Shown: positions 26,019 to 34,972, numbered from the stretch's first letter. The stretch is 64,000 nucleotides of DNA from Bradyrhizobium sp. CSA112 (GCF_029051645.1 NZ_JAACFS010000001.1:916261-980260); one strand, 5' to 3'. Notes: generated by a model from the letters alone, not told the origin. Translations and numbers: made by a program.

Positions 26019-26486
26019 TCAGGCGCTCTTCGGTCTCTTCTGGGCGCGGGCCGCTCGCTTCGACGTATTCAGTGCCACGGCCTCGCGAATGAGCGCCTTC
26101 AACGCCTTCTCATCGATCTTGTCGCCCTGATGGAAATCGATGGCGCGCCTGGTGTTGCCTTCGAGGCTGGAGTTGAAGAGGTCTGTTGGATCGTCCAGCG
26201 CGGCGCCCCTGGCGAAGGTCATCTTCACGACAGCCTTGTAGGTCTCGCCGGTGCAGATGATTCCGTCGTGCTCCCACACCGGAACGCCGCGCCACTTCCA
26301 TTCCTCGACCACTTCAGGGTCGGCCTGCTTGATGATGCTTCGGATGCGCGCGAGCATCTCGCCGCGCCAATCGCCCAATTCCTTGATTCTCGCATCGATG
26401 TGCTGAGAGGGAGAGCTCGCTCCTTTTGCTTCCTTTGCGCCGCTCTTCTTCATGCTTGTCGTCGCTTTCTTCGTGGCTGTTGTCAT
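26019..26486 (-). CDS. DUF1801 domain protein with basic N-terminal tail
   Basis: A 155-aa cytoplasmic protein. The DUF1801 (YdhG-like) core begins near IDARIKELGDWRGEMLARIRSI and includes WKWRGVPVWEHDG and VKMTFARGAALDD. The N-terminus is a Lys/Thr/Ala-rich tail (TKKATTSMKKSGAKEAKG) and the C-terminus is again basic (KRAARAQKRPKSA). The function of DUF1801 is not established. The start at 26486 follows the neighbouring DUF1801 gene by 5 bases. It is the last gene of the ArsR-led minus-strand group. Confidence 0.85.
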   Translation of the reverse strand: MTTATKKATTSMKKSGAKEAKGASSPSQHIDARIKELGDWRGEMLARIRSIIKQADPEVVEEWKWRGVPVWEHDGIICTGETYKAVVKMTFARGAALDDPTDLFNSSLEGNTRRAIDFHQGDKIDEKALKALIREAVALNTSKRAARAQKRPKSA

Positions 26487-26491
26487 TTCGC

Positions 26492-26965
26492 TCACAATCG
26501 TTCGCCGGGCAACTGGCTGGCTTGCTGCACCCAGGCGACGAATTGGGCTTCGTCGAGCGGAACGTCCTCGTAAATGTCGAGGTAGCGCACTTCCTTGTGC
26601 TTGGACTCGCCAGGCGGAATAGGGTGCAGCGATGTACCGCGGAAGAACGTCACTTTGACGTACTTCGTGAAGCAATGAAAGCCGAGGAACCAGCCCTGAC
26701 CCTCGAAGCCATAGAAGGGCGTGTTCCATTTGACGGCCTTGTACACGCCGGGGACGGTGCGCACGATGAGCGCATCGAGGTGGCGTCCGATGTCGCGTTT
26801 CCAGCCCGGCATGGCCGCGATGTAGGCCTGCACGGGAGCGTCACCATATCCCTTCGCGATCTGAGGATTGCCGCCTGAGAGGAGGGTCGGCTTTGTTGCT
26901 GCGGGCCGCTTGGCAGCGGCCTTCTTTGCGGCATTCGCCGGGCTTCTCGACGTCGTTTGCGCCAT
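26492..26965 (-). CDS. Second DUF1801 domain protein with basic N-terminal tail
   Basis: A 157-aa protein whose core includes YIAAMPGWKRDIGRHLDALI, VKWNTPFYGFEGQGWFLGF and KVTFFRGTSLHP, the DUF1801 pattern. It begins with an Ala/Lys-rich tail (ANAAKKAAAKRPAATKPT) like histone-H1-type tails. It differs clearly from its downstream neighbour, so this is an old paralogue or family pair rather than a recent duplication. It is 25 bases downstream of the small membrane protein gene. Function unknown. Confidence 0.85.
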   Translation of the reverse strand: MAQTTSRSPANAAKKAAAKRPAATKPTLLSGGNPQIAKGYGDAPVQAYIAAMPGWKRDIGRHLDALIVRTVPGVYKAVKWNTPFYGFEGQGWFLGFHCFTKYVKVTFFRGTSLHPIPPGESKHKEVRYLDIYEDVPLDEAQFVAWVQQASQLPGERL

Positions 26966-26990
26966 TGTGTTCGCTCCTGTCGCCGGTACG

Positions 26991-27185
26991 TCAGCCGCTG
27001 CGCCATTTGGCGGCGTAGGGCAGCACGAACATGTAGAGGCCGGTGAACATCAGTAAAAAGAGCGGCGGCAATGGGGAATATACCACCCACGGGGAAGGCT
27101 CCCCCAGTCCCATGGCAATGAAATTGGCGACGACGGTCGACGTAAAGGCGATCGACAGCCAGCGGTGAATCTGCCGAATCCACAT
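26991..27185 (-). CDS. Small two-helix membrane protein, 64 aa
   Basis: A 64-aa protein, MWIRQIHRWLSIAFTSTVV onward, with two predicted membrane segments (roughly residues 10-26 and 38-56) joined by a Pro-rich loop and ending in a basic tail KWRSG. A GAGGAACTGG site lies just before the ATG. It is placed between the SRPBCC and DUF1801 genes in the same direction and is probably co-transcribed. I do not recognise a function. Confidence 0.75.
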   Translation of the reverse strand: MWIRQIHRWLSIAFTSTVVANFIAMGLGEPSPWVVYSPLPPLFLLMFTGLYMFVLPYAAKWRSG

Positions 27186-27242
27186 GTTCCAGTTCCTCTT
27201 TTGCAGACTTTGTAGACGAGCCGGAGCGTAACGCGGCGGATT

Positions 27243-27674
27243 TCAGTCCGTCCGCGCCACGAGCTCTTCCAGCTTCGCGAAGAATTGCTGCCATCCGGCG
27301 TGCGCGCCGCCATAGGCCTGCTTCTGATCCGGCCGGAAGCCCGACTGCTCCATGCGCAGGAGGGTCCCCGTGCGCGTTGGAATGAGCGTAAACGTCACCA
27401 CGCTCTGCAGATTGAAGGCCGCATCCTCATGCTTGAAATTCCAGGTGTAGGACAGCTCCTTGTTCGGCTCGATGGCGAGCACCTCGCAGTCCAGCACGCC
27501 GCCCCAGTCGCCACGAAGATTGAAATGGTGACCCACGACAGGCTTGAAGTCGTTCTTCATCAGCCATTCCTCCATCAGGTGTGGTTGCGTGAGCGCGCGC
27601 CAAAGCTTTTCCGGCGGATGAGGCATCTCGCGTTCGACGACGACAGTGCGTGTTTCAGTTGCTGTGTTGGTCAT
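27243..27674 (-). CDS. SRPBCC / AHSA1-like domain protein
   Basis: A 143-aa protein of the START/SRPBCC superfamily, AHSA1-like subgroup. It shows VEREMPHPPEKLWRALTQPH at the N-terminus, then LDCEVLAIEPNKELSYTWN, TFTLIPTRTGTLLRMEQSGF and a C-terminal WQQFFAKLEELVA. Such proteins have a hydrophobic pocket and often pair with an ArsR-type regulator, as here. The ATG overlaps the regulator stop as ATGA. The ligand is unknown. Confidence 0.9.
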   Translation of the reverse strand: MTNTATETRTVVVEREMPHPPEKLWRALTQPHLMEEWLMKNDFKPVVGHHFNLRGDWGGVLDCEVLAIEPNKELSYTWNFKHEDAAFNLQSVVTFTLIPTRTGTLLRMEQSGFRPDQKQAYGGAHAGWQQFFAKLEELVARTD

Positions 27675-27994
27675 TGGTCCATCCGTTTGAGCAGATATTC
27701 GAGGTGATCGAACCGATTCTGCCAGAAGCCGTGCATTTGGCTCGTCCAGTCGATCAGCGGGGCCAGGGCGCCGAGCTGGGCGCTATAGTGCGTCTGTCGG
27801 CCTTCGTGACGGTCGCGCACCAGCCCGGCCTGCTTCAGAACGCCAAGGTGCTTTGAGACGGCCGGTTGCGAGATCCCGGCCCGCGCGGTCAAGGCTCCGA
27901 CCGTCTGCTCGCCTTCGCGGCACAGGCGCTCGAAGATCGCCCGACGGGTCGGATCGGCGAGTGTTCTGAAGAGTACGTCGTGGGCGTTCGGCAT
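27671..27994 (-). CDS. ArsR/SmtB-type winged-helix repressor
   Basis: A 107-aa regulator from ATG 27994 (MPNAHDVLFRTLADPTRRAIFERL); the frame is open 12 codons further. The winged-helix core is VGALTARAGISQPAVSKHLGVLKQAGLVRDRHEGRQTHYS. No Cys pair for metal is present, so it is the ligand-responsive type often paired with SRPBCC genes. A 16-bp palindrome just upstream (28003-28018) is a likely autoregulatory operator. It leads an operon of five genes down to 26019. Confidence 0.9.
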   Translation of the reverse strand: MPNAHDVLFRTLADPTRRAIFERLCREGEQTVGALTARAGISQPAVSKHLGVLKQAGLVRDRHEGRQTHYSAQLGALAPLIDWTSQMHGFWQNRFDHLEYLLKRMDQ

Positions 27995-28002
27995 CTGAAT
28001 CC

Positions 28003-28018
28003 ATAACCAGTTGGTTAT
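28003..28018. promoter_or_regulatory. Palindromic operator candidate of the ArsR operon
   Basis: ATAACCA and TGGTTAT are perfect inverted arms around a 2-base centre, starting 8 bases upstream of the repressor start codon. The half-site ATAACC recurs at 28029-28034, and TGGTTAT recurs near 28120. On the minus strand, TTGACT (28055-28050) and TTATGC (28032-28027) with a 17-base spacer could be a weak promoter just upstream of the palindrome. Confidence 0.55.
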
Positions 28019-28248
28019 TGATTGACGCATAACCGCGGAGGTATGGGTTAGTCAAGCAGGAAAAGAAAGGCACCGAGGGTTTCATCAGCGGAACCACCGG
28101 TTCCAGTTACTATATCCCGCTGGTTATGCATCATCTAGTCCCGCGGCCACCCGTGAAGCAGCACGCAGGCGCTAACGCCGGGACATGATCGTCGGCTCGT
28201 TGTCGAAGACGGGCGGCATGACCATGTACAGACCGGGAGGAGAGGCTC

Positions 28249-28872
28249 ATGGAAGATGCCGGCCGTCAGGCCCATTGGGAGAACGTCTACACGACGAAGG
28301 GCGAGAACGAGGTTAGCTGGTTTCAGCAAAGCCCGGCGCCTTCGCTCGAATTGATCGTGCAGGCGGGCGCCACCCGAACGCCGGCGATCATCGACATCGG
28401 CGGCGGCGCTTCGCGGCTGGTCGACAATCTCATCGAGCAGGGGTTTGAGGATGTCACCGTGCTCGATCTGTCGGGCGCGGCGCTGGCTGCCGCCAAAAGC
28501 CGCCTTGGTGCCGACGCCGAACGGGTTAGCTGGATTGTCGCGGACGCCACCACCTGGGAGCCGGGCCGGGCTTACGACATCTGGCATGACCGGGCGGCAT
28601 TCCATTTTCTTACGGAGGCAAGCGATCGCGCCGCCTATATCGCCCGTCTCGAGCGGGCCCTGAAAATCGGCGGGCACGCCATCATCGCCACCTTCGCGCC
28701 CGACGGCCCTGAAAAGTGCAGCGGCCTGCCGGTCGCGCGCTACGACAGTGCAAGCCTCGGACGCACGCTCGGCGCCACGTTCAAGCTGGTCCACACGCAG
28801 CGGCACGAGCACGCAACGCCCTGGGATTCCCGGCAGAACTTCCAGTTCAGCGTGTTTCGGCGCGAGGGCTAG
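28249..28872 (+). CDS. Class I SAM-dependent methyltransferase
   Basis: A 207-aa methyltransferase. Motif I is VIDIGGGASRLVDNLIEQG, followed by VTVLDLSGAALAAAKSRL and later WHDRAAFHFLTEASDRAAYI, a pattern close to thiopurine-methyltransferase/TehB-like enzymes. The N-terminal HWENVYTTKGENEVSWFQ is typical of this small group. The start is ATG 28249 after GGGAGGAGAGGCTC. It diverges from the ArsR operon and converges on the copper-storage-like gene. The substrate is unknown. Confidence 0.88.
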   Translation: MEDAGRQAHWENVYTTKGENEVSWFQQSPAPSLELIVQAGATRTPAIIDIGGGASRLVDNLIEQGFEDVTVLDLSGAALAAAKSRLGADAERVSWIVADATTWEPGRAYDIWHDRAAFHFLTEASDRAAYIARLERALKIGGHAIIATFAPDGPEKCSGLPVARYDSASLGRTLGATFKLVHTQRHEHATPWDSRQNFQFSVFRREG

Positions 28873-28891
28873 CTCGCACCCGCCGCGTGCG

Positions 28892-29296
28892 CTAATGCGC
28901 CATGCTGCGTGATACCTCCTGACAGGCCTCCATGCAGCGGCGGCAGCTTTCCGCGCAGATGCGGCAATGTTCATGCATGGCGGCGTGCCTCTGGCATTCC
29001 TCCGCGCAAAGCCGGCAGGCGGCAGCGCATACGCTGAGCATGCGGCGCATCACTTCGTCATCGAAACCTGTCCGGCGGGTCATGATGCGGCCGGTGATGT
29101 TGCAGATGTCGGCGCAATCCAGGTCCAGGCGGATACACTGGGTCAGCTCCTGCACCATGCGCTCGGACAGGCAGGCGTCGGCACAGGAGGTGCAGGTCTG
29201 TGCGCAGGAATAGCATTCCTCGATGCAGCGGATCAGGGCGTCATTGATCTGCCCCTGGACGGCCGGGTGGGTGCCAATCATTTCGCGGGCGTGCAT
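28892..29296 (-). CDS. Cysteine-rich four-helix copper-binding protein (Csp-like)
   Basis: A 134-aa protein with 18 Cys, mostly spaced CxxC or CxxxC along helices (CIEECYSCAQTC, CAAACRLCAEEC, CRICAESCRRC), plus His and Met. This matches the four-helix bundle copper storage proteins (Csp), which hold many Cu(I) ions inside the bundle. There is no signal peptide, so it is the cytosolic Csp3-like type. It lies divergently next to the Cus-type efflux genes, supporting a copper role. A GGAG site precedes the ATG. Confidence 0.88.
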   Translation of the reverse strand: MHAREMIGTHPAVQGQINDALIRCIEECYSCAQTCTSCADACLSERMVQELTQCIRLDLDCADICNITGRIMTRRTGFDDEVMRRMLSVCAAACRLCAEECQRHAAMHEHCRICAESCRRCMEACQEVSRSMAH

Positions 29297-29519
29297 GGCG
29301 GGCTCCTTGCTTGAAGGCTGGCCGCAAACGCGGCGGCCGCTATTTCAAGCCGCAGCCAGCAAAAATGTTCTGGCCCTCCGCAACAAATGCCGCGTCCTGG
29401 ATCAAGACCCGATTGATTTAACGCAAACTTGGTGCGCCCGAATTATGTTAACGAAACCCGCGGTTTCGTGATGGAACTTGGCTTCCCATCATGGGGCGGA
29501 TTATGCGAAACTATTACCC

Positions 29520-29894
29520 GTGAAACGCTCGATCCACCTTTGCCGGCTGCTGGCGGTCTTTTTGATCGCAGGCCTCGTGTTCGCCCCGCTTGCCCAGCGC
29601 GCGAATGCGAATCCGTCGGCATCGATGGCGCTAACCTTCATGGCCGGCGACGCAGCCTCCATGTCCGACGACATGCCGTGCTGCCCGGAGAAATCCGCGC
29701 CGATGGATTGTGCCGATTGCCCGTTGATGGCGCTCTGCGTGTCGACGACGGTGCAGGCGCCGCTGCCGGCCGGCGTTGCCGAGTTCCAGCCGGTCATTCT
29801 GCGAATGCTGCGTCCCGGCAGCGATCCCGAGGTGGAAAGCCTCGGCTATTCACCCCCTCCTAGACCCCCCCGATCCCTGGACCTTTTGGCGTAA
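29520..29894 (+). CDS. Exported small Cys/Pro-rich protein, start of copper efflux cluster
   Basis: From GTG 29520 this is 124 aa: a basic start VKRSIHLCRLLAVFLIAGLV, signal cleavage near QRANANP, then Met-rich MALTFMAGDAASMSDD and a Cys cluster MPCCPEKSAPMDCADC. The C-terminus is Pro-rich (YSPPPRPPRS). Other upstream starts in frame are non-ATG. The Cys/Met clusters suggest periplasmic Cu(I) or Ag(I) binding, which is inference. It is 76 bases upstream of the FixH-like gene. Confidence 0.7.
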   Translation: MKRSIHLCRLLAVFLIAGLVFAPLAQRANANPSASMALTFMAGDAASMSDDMPCCPEKSAPMDCADCPLMALCVSTTVQAPLPAGVAEFQPVILRMLRPGSDPEVESLGYSPPPRPPRSLDLLA

Positions 29895-29970
29895 CGCCAA
29901 AATCGCGCGGCGCTTCGTGGCGTCCGCTCCATGCTGCCATCGCAGCTGACCAGGGATCGAGGTTATCACT

Positions 29971-30378
29971 ATGAAGTTCAGTCAGTTTTCGCGCAGCCTG
30001 CGGCTCGCGCTGATCGGCGCTGCCCTGACGTGCGGCCCAACCGTCGCGTTCGCGGATATCAAGAATTACGAATTCAAACTTGTCGAACCGACCGTCAAGA
30101 CCGGCCCCGACAAAACCATCGCCGTGCAGCTCATCGACAAGACCACGGGCAAGTCTGTTCCGGACGCGGTCATCTTCGCCACGCGCCTCGATATGGCGCC
30201 TGATGGCATGCAGGAGATGGCGACCAAACTCACCCCGCTGCCAGCATCGGAGCCGGGCACCTACCGGTTCAAGGCAAATTTCAGCATGGCCGGCCGGTGG
30301 CAATTGTCGCTCGGCGCCAAGGTGCAGGGTGAAACCGGAACGATCGAAAACAAGCTCATCATTCAGGCCGACAAATGA
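29971..30378 (+). CDS. Periplasmic FixH/YtkA-like domain protein
   Basis: A 135-aa protein with a signal peptide (MKFSQFSRSLRLALIGAAL, cleaved near VAFAD), then a beta-sandwich of the YtkA/FixH type (YEFKLVEPTVKTGPDKTIAVQ, PGTYRFKANFSMAGRWQLSL). Proteins of this type precede CusBA-like operons in several proteobacteria and are thought to bind or present copper. The stop overlaps the next ATG as ATGA. A GAGG site precedes the start. Confidence 0.85.
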   Translation: MKFSQFSRSLRLALIGAALTCGPTVAFADIKNYEFKLVEPTVKTGPDKTIAVQLIDKTTGKSVPDAVIFATRLDMAPDGMQEMATKLTPLPASEPGTYRFKANFSMAGRWQLSLGAKVQGETGTIENKLIIQADK

Positions 30379-31781
30379 AACGGTCAGTCCTGATCGCCAT
30401 CGTGACTGCCGCCATCGGGGCGGCGGCGGTGGCCGGAATTGTCGCGCGTCCATTCATCCTGTCGAGTGGAGAGACCAAGCACACCCACGTCGTGGCACAG
30501 GCCGAACCGGCTTCCGCTGCAATCTATTATCAGGACCCCGACGGCAAGCCATTCTATTCGCTGACGCCGAAAAAGACGCCTGATGGCCGTGACTACCGCG
30601 CCGTCCCTCGCCACGCCGACATCAACTTTAACGATCCGCCAGAGGAAAGCGCGGCGGCTGCGCCGTCCGCTGATCGCAAGGTCAAATATTACCGCAATCC
30701 GATGGGCCTGCCGGATGTTTCGCCGACGCCCAAAAAGGATTCGATGGGGATGGACTACATCCCCGTCCATGACGGCGAGGACAGCGACGACGGATCGGTC
30801 AAGGTCTCGCCCGGAAAGATCCAGCGCACCGGGGTCAAATCAGAGCCGGCGGCCCTCCGTCCGATCCGGACTGTGGTGCGGGCGCCGGGCGCGATCCAGC
30901 TCGACGAGCGCCGGGTCTCCGTCATCGCGATGCGTGCGGAAACCTACCTGCAATCGGTCGCCGACGTTACGACCGGCACTTTCGTCAAGAAGGGGCAGCC
31001 TTTGATGGAGATCTACAGTCCCGCAGTTTCCAGTGCAGCCGCCGAATATGTGACGACATTGACGTCCAGGACCACGGCGGGCGAGCCCTCCTACGGGCGC
31101 GGCTCGCGGCAGCGGTTGATGAATCTCGACGTACCCGACGCGGTGATCACCGCGATCGAACGGACGCGGGTCGTTCCTGTGACGGTCGAGTGGTCGGCCC
31201 CGCGCGACGGCATCGTGCTGGAACGCAACGCAGTCCAGGGCATGCGAGCCCAACCAGGCGACGTGCTCTTCCGCGTCGCCGACACCTCGCTTGTCTGGGC
31301 GATGATCGACGTGGCCGAGCGCGACCTCGGCTCGCTTGCGGTCGGGCAGCCCGTGACCGTTCGGGCGCGCAGCTTCCCTACGCGGGACTTCTCCGGAAAA
31401 ATCGCGGTCGTCTATCCCCAGGTCAATCGCGAGACGCGGACAGCCCGCGTGCGAGTCGAACTCACCAATCCGGACCTGGCGTTGCTGCCTGACATGTACG
31501 TCGACGCCGACATCGAGATCGGCGGTTCGGAATCCGTTTTGACGGTTCCTGACAGCTCGGTGCTCGATACGGGCTCTCGCCAGATGGTTCTGGTCGACAA
31601 GGGCGAGGGCCGGTTCGAGCCTCGCGACGTCAAGATCGGCCGCCGGGGAGGTGGGCTAATCGAAATCCGCAGCGGACTGAAAGACGGCGAGCCCGTTGTC
31701 GTTGCCGCCAATTTTCTGATCGATGCGGAGAGTAACCTGAAGGCGGCTCTCAAGGGCTTTGCCGAGGGAGCGCAGCAATGA
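30375..31781 (+). CDS. RND efflux periplasmic adaptor, CusB-like
   Basis: A membrane-fusion protein of 468 aa that joins the inner-membrane RND pump to an outer-membrane channel. An N-terminal membrane or signal segment is followed by two degenerate heavy-metal-binding-domain repeats (YYQDPDGKPFYSLTPKKTPD and YYRNPMGLPDVSPTPKKDSM), which lack the Cys and His of the canonical domain but keep Met. Next come the lipoyl-like and beta-barrel domains (PGAIQLDERRVSVIAMRAET, RARSFPTRDFSGKIAVVYPQ). ATGA overlaps occur on both sides. No outer-membrane CusC is in the window. Confidence 0.92.
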   Translation: MKRSVLIAIVTAAIGAAAVAGIVARPFILSSGETKHTHVVAQAEPASAAIYYQDPDGKPFYSLTPKKTPDGRDYRAVPRHADINFNDPPEESAAAAPSADRKVKYYRNPMGLPDVSPTPKKDSMGMDYIPVHDGEDSDDGSVKVSPGKIQRTGVKSEPAALRPIRTVVRAPGAIQLDERRVSVIAMRAETYLQSVADVTTGTFVKKGQPLMEIYSPAVSSAAAEYVTTLTSRTTAGEPSYGRGSRQRLMNLDVPDAVITAIERTRVVPVTVEWSAPRDGIVLERNAVQGMRAQPGDVLFRVADTSLVWAMIDVAERDLGSLAVGQPVTVRARSFPTRDFSGKIAVVYPQVNRETRTARVRVELTNPDLALLPDMYVDADIEIGGSESVLTVPDSSVLDTGSRQMVLVDKGEGRFEPRDVKIGRRGGGLIEIRSGLKDGEPVVVAANFLIDAESNLKAALKGFAEGAQQ

Positions 31782-34700
31782 TCGCCCGCCTGATCGCCTG
31801 GTCGGCCCGTAACCTGCTGCTGGTGCTGTTCGGCACCGGCTTCGCTGCCGCGGCCGGCCTTTATGCACTCATCCATCTGCCGCTCGACGCCATCCCCGAC
31901 CTCTCTGACACGCAGGTGATCGTCTACACGGAGTATCCGGGTCAGGCGCCGCAGGTCATCGAGGATCAGGTCACCTATCCGCTGACGACGGCGATGCTGA
32001 CGGTACCGAAGTCGAAAGTGGTTCGCGGCTTCTCGTTCTTCGGCGTTTCGTTCGTCTACGTCATCTTCGAGGACGGTACCGACATCTATTGGGCGCGCTC
32101 GCGGGTGCTCGAATTCCTGAACGCAGCGACCTCACGCATTCCCGCCGGCGTGACGCCGACCATCGGTCCCGACGCGACCGGCGTCGGCTGGGTCTACCAA
32201 TACGCCATCATGTCGAAGGAGCTGAACCTTTCCGACACCCGCACGATCCAGGACTGGAATCTGAAGTTTGCGCTCGCCAAGGCCGAAGGTGTGGCGGAAG
32301 TGGCGAGCGTCGGCGGCTTCGTCAAGCAGTACAATGTGATCCTCGATCCGCAGCGCATGCGCGACCGCGGCATCACCATGCAGAAGATGCGCGAGGCGAT
32401 CCGCGCCAGCAACGCCGACGTCGGCGGCCGCACCGTCGAGCTGTCCGAATTCGAGTACGTCATCCGCGGCAAGGGATACCTAAGGGGGATCAACGACCTC
32501 GGCAACGTCGTCCTGAAGGTCAGCAATGGAACGCCTATCCTGCTGCGCGACGTGGCACGGGTGGAGCTCGGACCCGATGAGCGGCGCGGCATCACCGAAC
32601 TGAACGGGGAGGGCGAGGTCGCGAGCGGCATCGTGCTGCAGCGTTTCGGCGTCAACGCGCTCGATGTGATCGAGAACGTCAAGAAGCGCTTTGCGGAAAT
32701 CGCCACCAGCCTTCCAAAATCGGTCGAGATCGTGCCGGTTTACGACCGCTCGAATCTGATCTACGCCGCCATCGACACGCTCAAGCACACCTTGTTCGAG
32801 GAGAGCGTTGTCGTCGCGCTGGTCTGTATCGTGTTTCTGCTGCACTTCCGCAGTGCGCTGGTTGCGATTCTGATGCTGCCGGTCGGAATCTTGATGGCGT
32901 TCGGCGCGATGAAGCTGCTCAACATCGGCTCCAACATCATGAGCCTCGGCGGCATCGCGATTGCAATCGGCGCCATGGTGGATGCCGCGATTGTCATGAT
33001 CGAGAATGCCCACAAACACCTCGAACGGGCGGAGCCCGGAAAATCCCGGGTGGTCATTCTGATCGAGGCCGCCGCCCAGGTCGGGCCGGCACTGTTCTTC
33101 AGCCTGCTGATCATCACCGTGTCGTTCATGCCGATCTTCACGCTGGAGGCGCAGGAGGGGCGTCTGTTCAGCCCGCTCGCCTTCACAAAGACCTTCGCCA
33201 TGGCCGCCGCCGCGCTGCTTTCGGTGACGCTGGTGCCGGCGCTGATGGTGATTTTCATCCGCGGCAAAATCGTTCCCGAGCACAAGAATCCGATCAACCG
33301 CTTCCTGATCTGGATCTATCGGCCCGTCATCAAGGGTGTCTTGCGCGCCAAGACGCTGGTCGTCCTGCTCGCACTCGCGATTATGGCCGTGAGCATCTGG
33401 CCGGCGCGCCAGCTCGGCACCGAGTTCATGCCGAACCTGAACGAGGGCACGCTGCTCTACATGCCGACGACATTGCCGGGCATCTCTGTCACCAAGTCCG
33501 CTGAACTGATGCAGACCCAGGACCGGATCATCCGTTCTTTTCTGGAAGTCGAGTCCGTCTACGGCAAGGCAGGCCGCGCCGCGACCGCAACCGATCCGGC
33601 GCCGTCGGAAATGTACGAGACCATCGTCAATCTCAAACCGAAGCAGGAGTGGCGGCCCGGCGTAACGATCGACAGCCTGATCGCGGAGATGGATAAGGCA
33701 TTGCAGTTTCCTGGCGTCTCCAACGCCTGGACCATGCCGATCAAGGCCCGCATCGACATGCTGTCGACCGGCATCCGCACCCCAGTCGGAGTCAAGGTGA
33801 TCGGCCCCGACCTGGTCGAGATCGACAGGCTCGCGAAACAGATCGAGCAGGTCCTGAAGGCGGTCCCGGGCACCTCGTCCGCTTACGCTGAGCGCGGCAT
33901 CGGCGGTTACTATCTGGAGATCGAGCCGGACCGCGAAGCGATGGCGCGCTACGGTATCATGGTCCAGGACGTCCAGGATACCATTGCGACTGCGCTTGGC
34001 GGGCAGACGGTCACGACGACAGTCGAGGGACGCCAGCGCTTCTCCGTCAACATGCGCTACCCCCGGGATTTGCGCGACAATCCGAAGGCGATTGCAAGCG
34101 ACGTGCTGGTGCCGATGCCGGCCGGCGGCGCCGTCCCGCTCGGCGAAGTCGCAAAGGTCGCGCCGGCGCGCGGGCCGTCCTCGATTCGCACCGAGAACGG
34201 CCAGTTGGCGACCTACATCTACGTCGACATCCGCGACCGCGATCTCGGCGGCTACGTAGCTGACGCCCAGCGCGCGGTGCAGGCCAGCATCCAGTTCCCG
34301 CCTGGCTACTACGTGATGTGGAGTGGCCAGTACGAATACCTCGAGCGCGCCACGGCGCGGCTGAAGATCGTCGTGCCCACGACGCTGCTCATCATCTTCC
34401 TCCTGTTGTATCTCAACTTCCGATCCGTCACCGAGACGATGATCGTGATGCTGTCCCTGCCGTTCTCGCTGGTCGGTGGGTTCTGGCTGATGTGGTGGCT
34501 CGGCTTCAACCTTTCGGTGGCGGTCGCGGTCGGCTTCATTGCGCTCGCTGGCGTCGCCGCCGAGACCGGCGTGGTGATGCTGATCTACCTGAACCAGGCG
34601 CTTGCCGAAATCAGGGCCCGCCGCGACGCCGAGATGCGGCCGCTGACGAAGCGCGATCTCTATGACGCCATCATGGAGGGCGCCGTGGAGCGGGTGCGGC

Positions 34701-34972
34701 CGAAGATGATGACGGTGGTAGCCATCATGGCCGGGCTGCTGCCGATCATGTGGAGCAGCGGCACCGGCTCGGAGATCATGCAGCGCATCGCGGTGCCGAT
34801 GATCGGCGGCATGATTTCCTCGACCTTGCTGACGCTGATTGTGATTCCGGCGATCTTCGGCCTGGTGAAGGGATTTGGGCTGAAGACCGACGACGATTCC
34901 GCGGCAGGGCTTCCGCCTTCGACGGCTCCGTCCAGCCGGCTGAAGAAGCGGATTCTGGAGACGGCCCGATGA
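31778..34972 (+). CDS. Heavy-metal efflux RND pump, CusA-like
   Basis: A proton-driven pump of 1064 aa with 12 membrane helices and two large periplasmic loops. The start MIARLIAWSARNLLLVLFGTG and LDAIPDLSDTQVIVYTEYPG are family hallmarks. The TM4 helix is GGIAIAIGAMVDAAIVMIEN. The C-terminal helix motif AGVAAETGVVMLIYLNQA is the CusA (monovalent Cu/Ag) form, not that of CzcA, which has GVAVLNGVVM. Met-rich stretches near the metal path agree with this. It is the fourth gene of the cluster, with the cytochrome c gene 48 bases downstream. Confidence 0.95.
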   Translation: MIARLIAWSARNLLLVLFGTGFAAAAGLYALIHLPLDAIPDLSDTQVIVYTEYPGQAPQVIEDQVTYPLTTAMLTVPKSKVVRGFSFFGVSFVYVIFEDGTDIYWARSRVLEFLNAATSRIPAGVTPTIGPDATGVGWVYQYAIMSKELNLSDTRTIQDWNLKFALAKAEGVAEVASVGGFVKQYNVILDPQRMRDRGITMQKMREAIRASNADVGGRTVELSEFEYVIRGKGYLRGINDLGNVVLKVSNGTPILLRDVARVELGPDERRGITELNGEGEVASGIVLQRFGVNALDVIENVKKRFAEIATSLPKSVEIVPVYDRSNLIYAAIDTLKHTLFEESVVVALVCIVFLLHFRSALVAILMLPVGILMAFGAMKLLNIGSNIMSLGGIAIAIGAMVDAAIVMIENAHKHLERAEPGKSRVVILIEAAAQVGPALFFSLLIITVSFMPIFTLEAQEGRLFSPLAFTKTFAMAAAALLSVTLVPALMVIFIRGKIVPEHKNPINRFLIWIYRPVIKGVLRAKTLVVLLALAIMAVSIWPARQLGTEFMPNLNEGTLLYMPTTLPGISVTKSAELMQTQDRIIRSFLEVESVYGKAGRAATATDPAPSEMYETIVNLKPKQEWRPGVTIDSLIAEMDKALQFPGVSNAWTMPIKARIDMLSTGIRTPVGVKVIGPDLVEIDRLAKQIEQVLKAVPGTSSAYAERGIGGYYLEIEPDREAMARYGIMVQDVQDTIATALGGQTVTTTVEGRQRFSVNMRYPRDLRDNPKAIASDVLVPMPAGGAVPLGEVAKVAPARGPSSIRTENGQLATYIYVDIRDRDLGGYVADAQRAVQASIQFPPGYYVMWSGQYEYLERATARLKIVVPTTLLIIFLLLYLNFRSVTETMIVMLSLPFSLVGGFWLMWWLGFNLSVAVAVGFIALAGVAAETGVVMLIYLNQALAEIRARRDAEMRPLTKRDLYDAIMEGAVERVRPKMMTVVAIMAGLLPIMWSSGTGSEIMQRIAVPMIGGMISSTLLTLIVIPAIFGLVKGFGLKTDDDSAAGLPPSTAPSSRLKKRILETAR

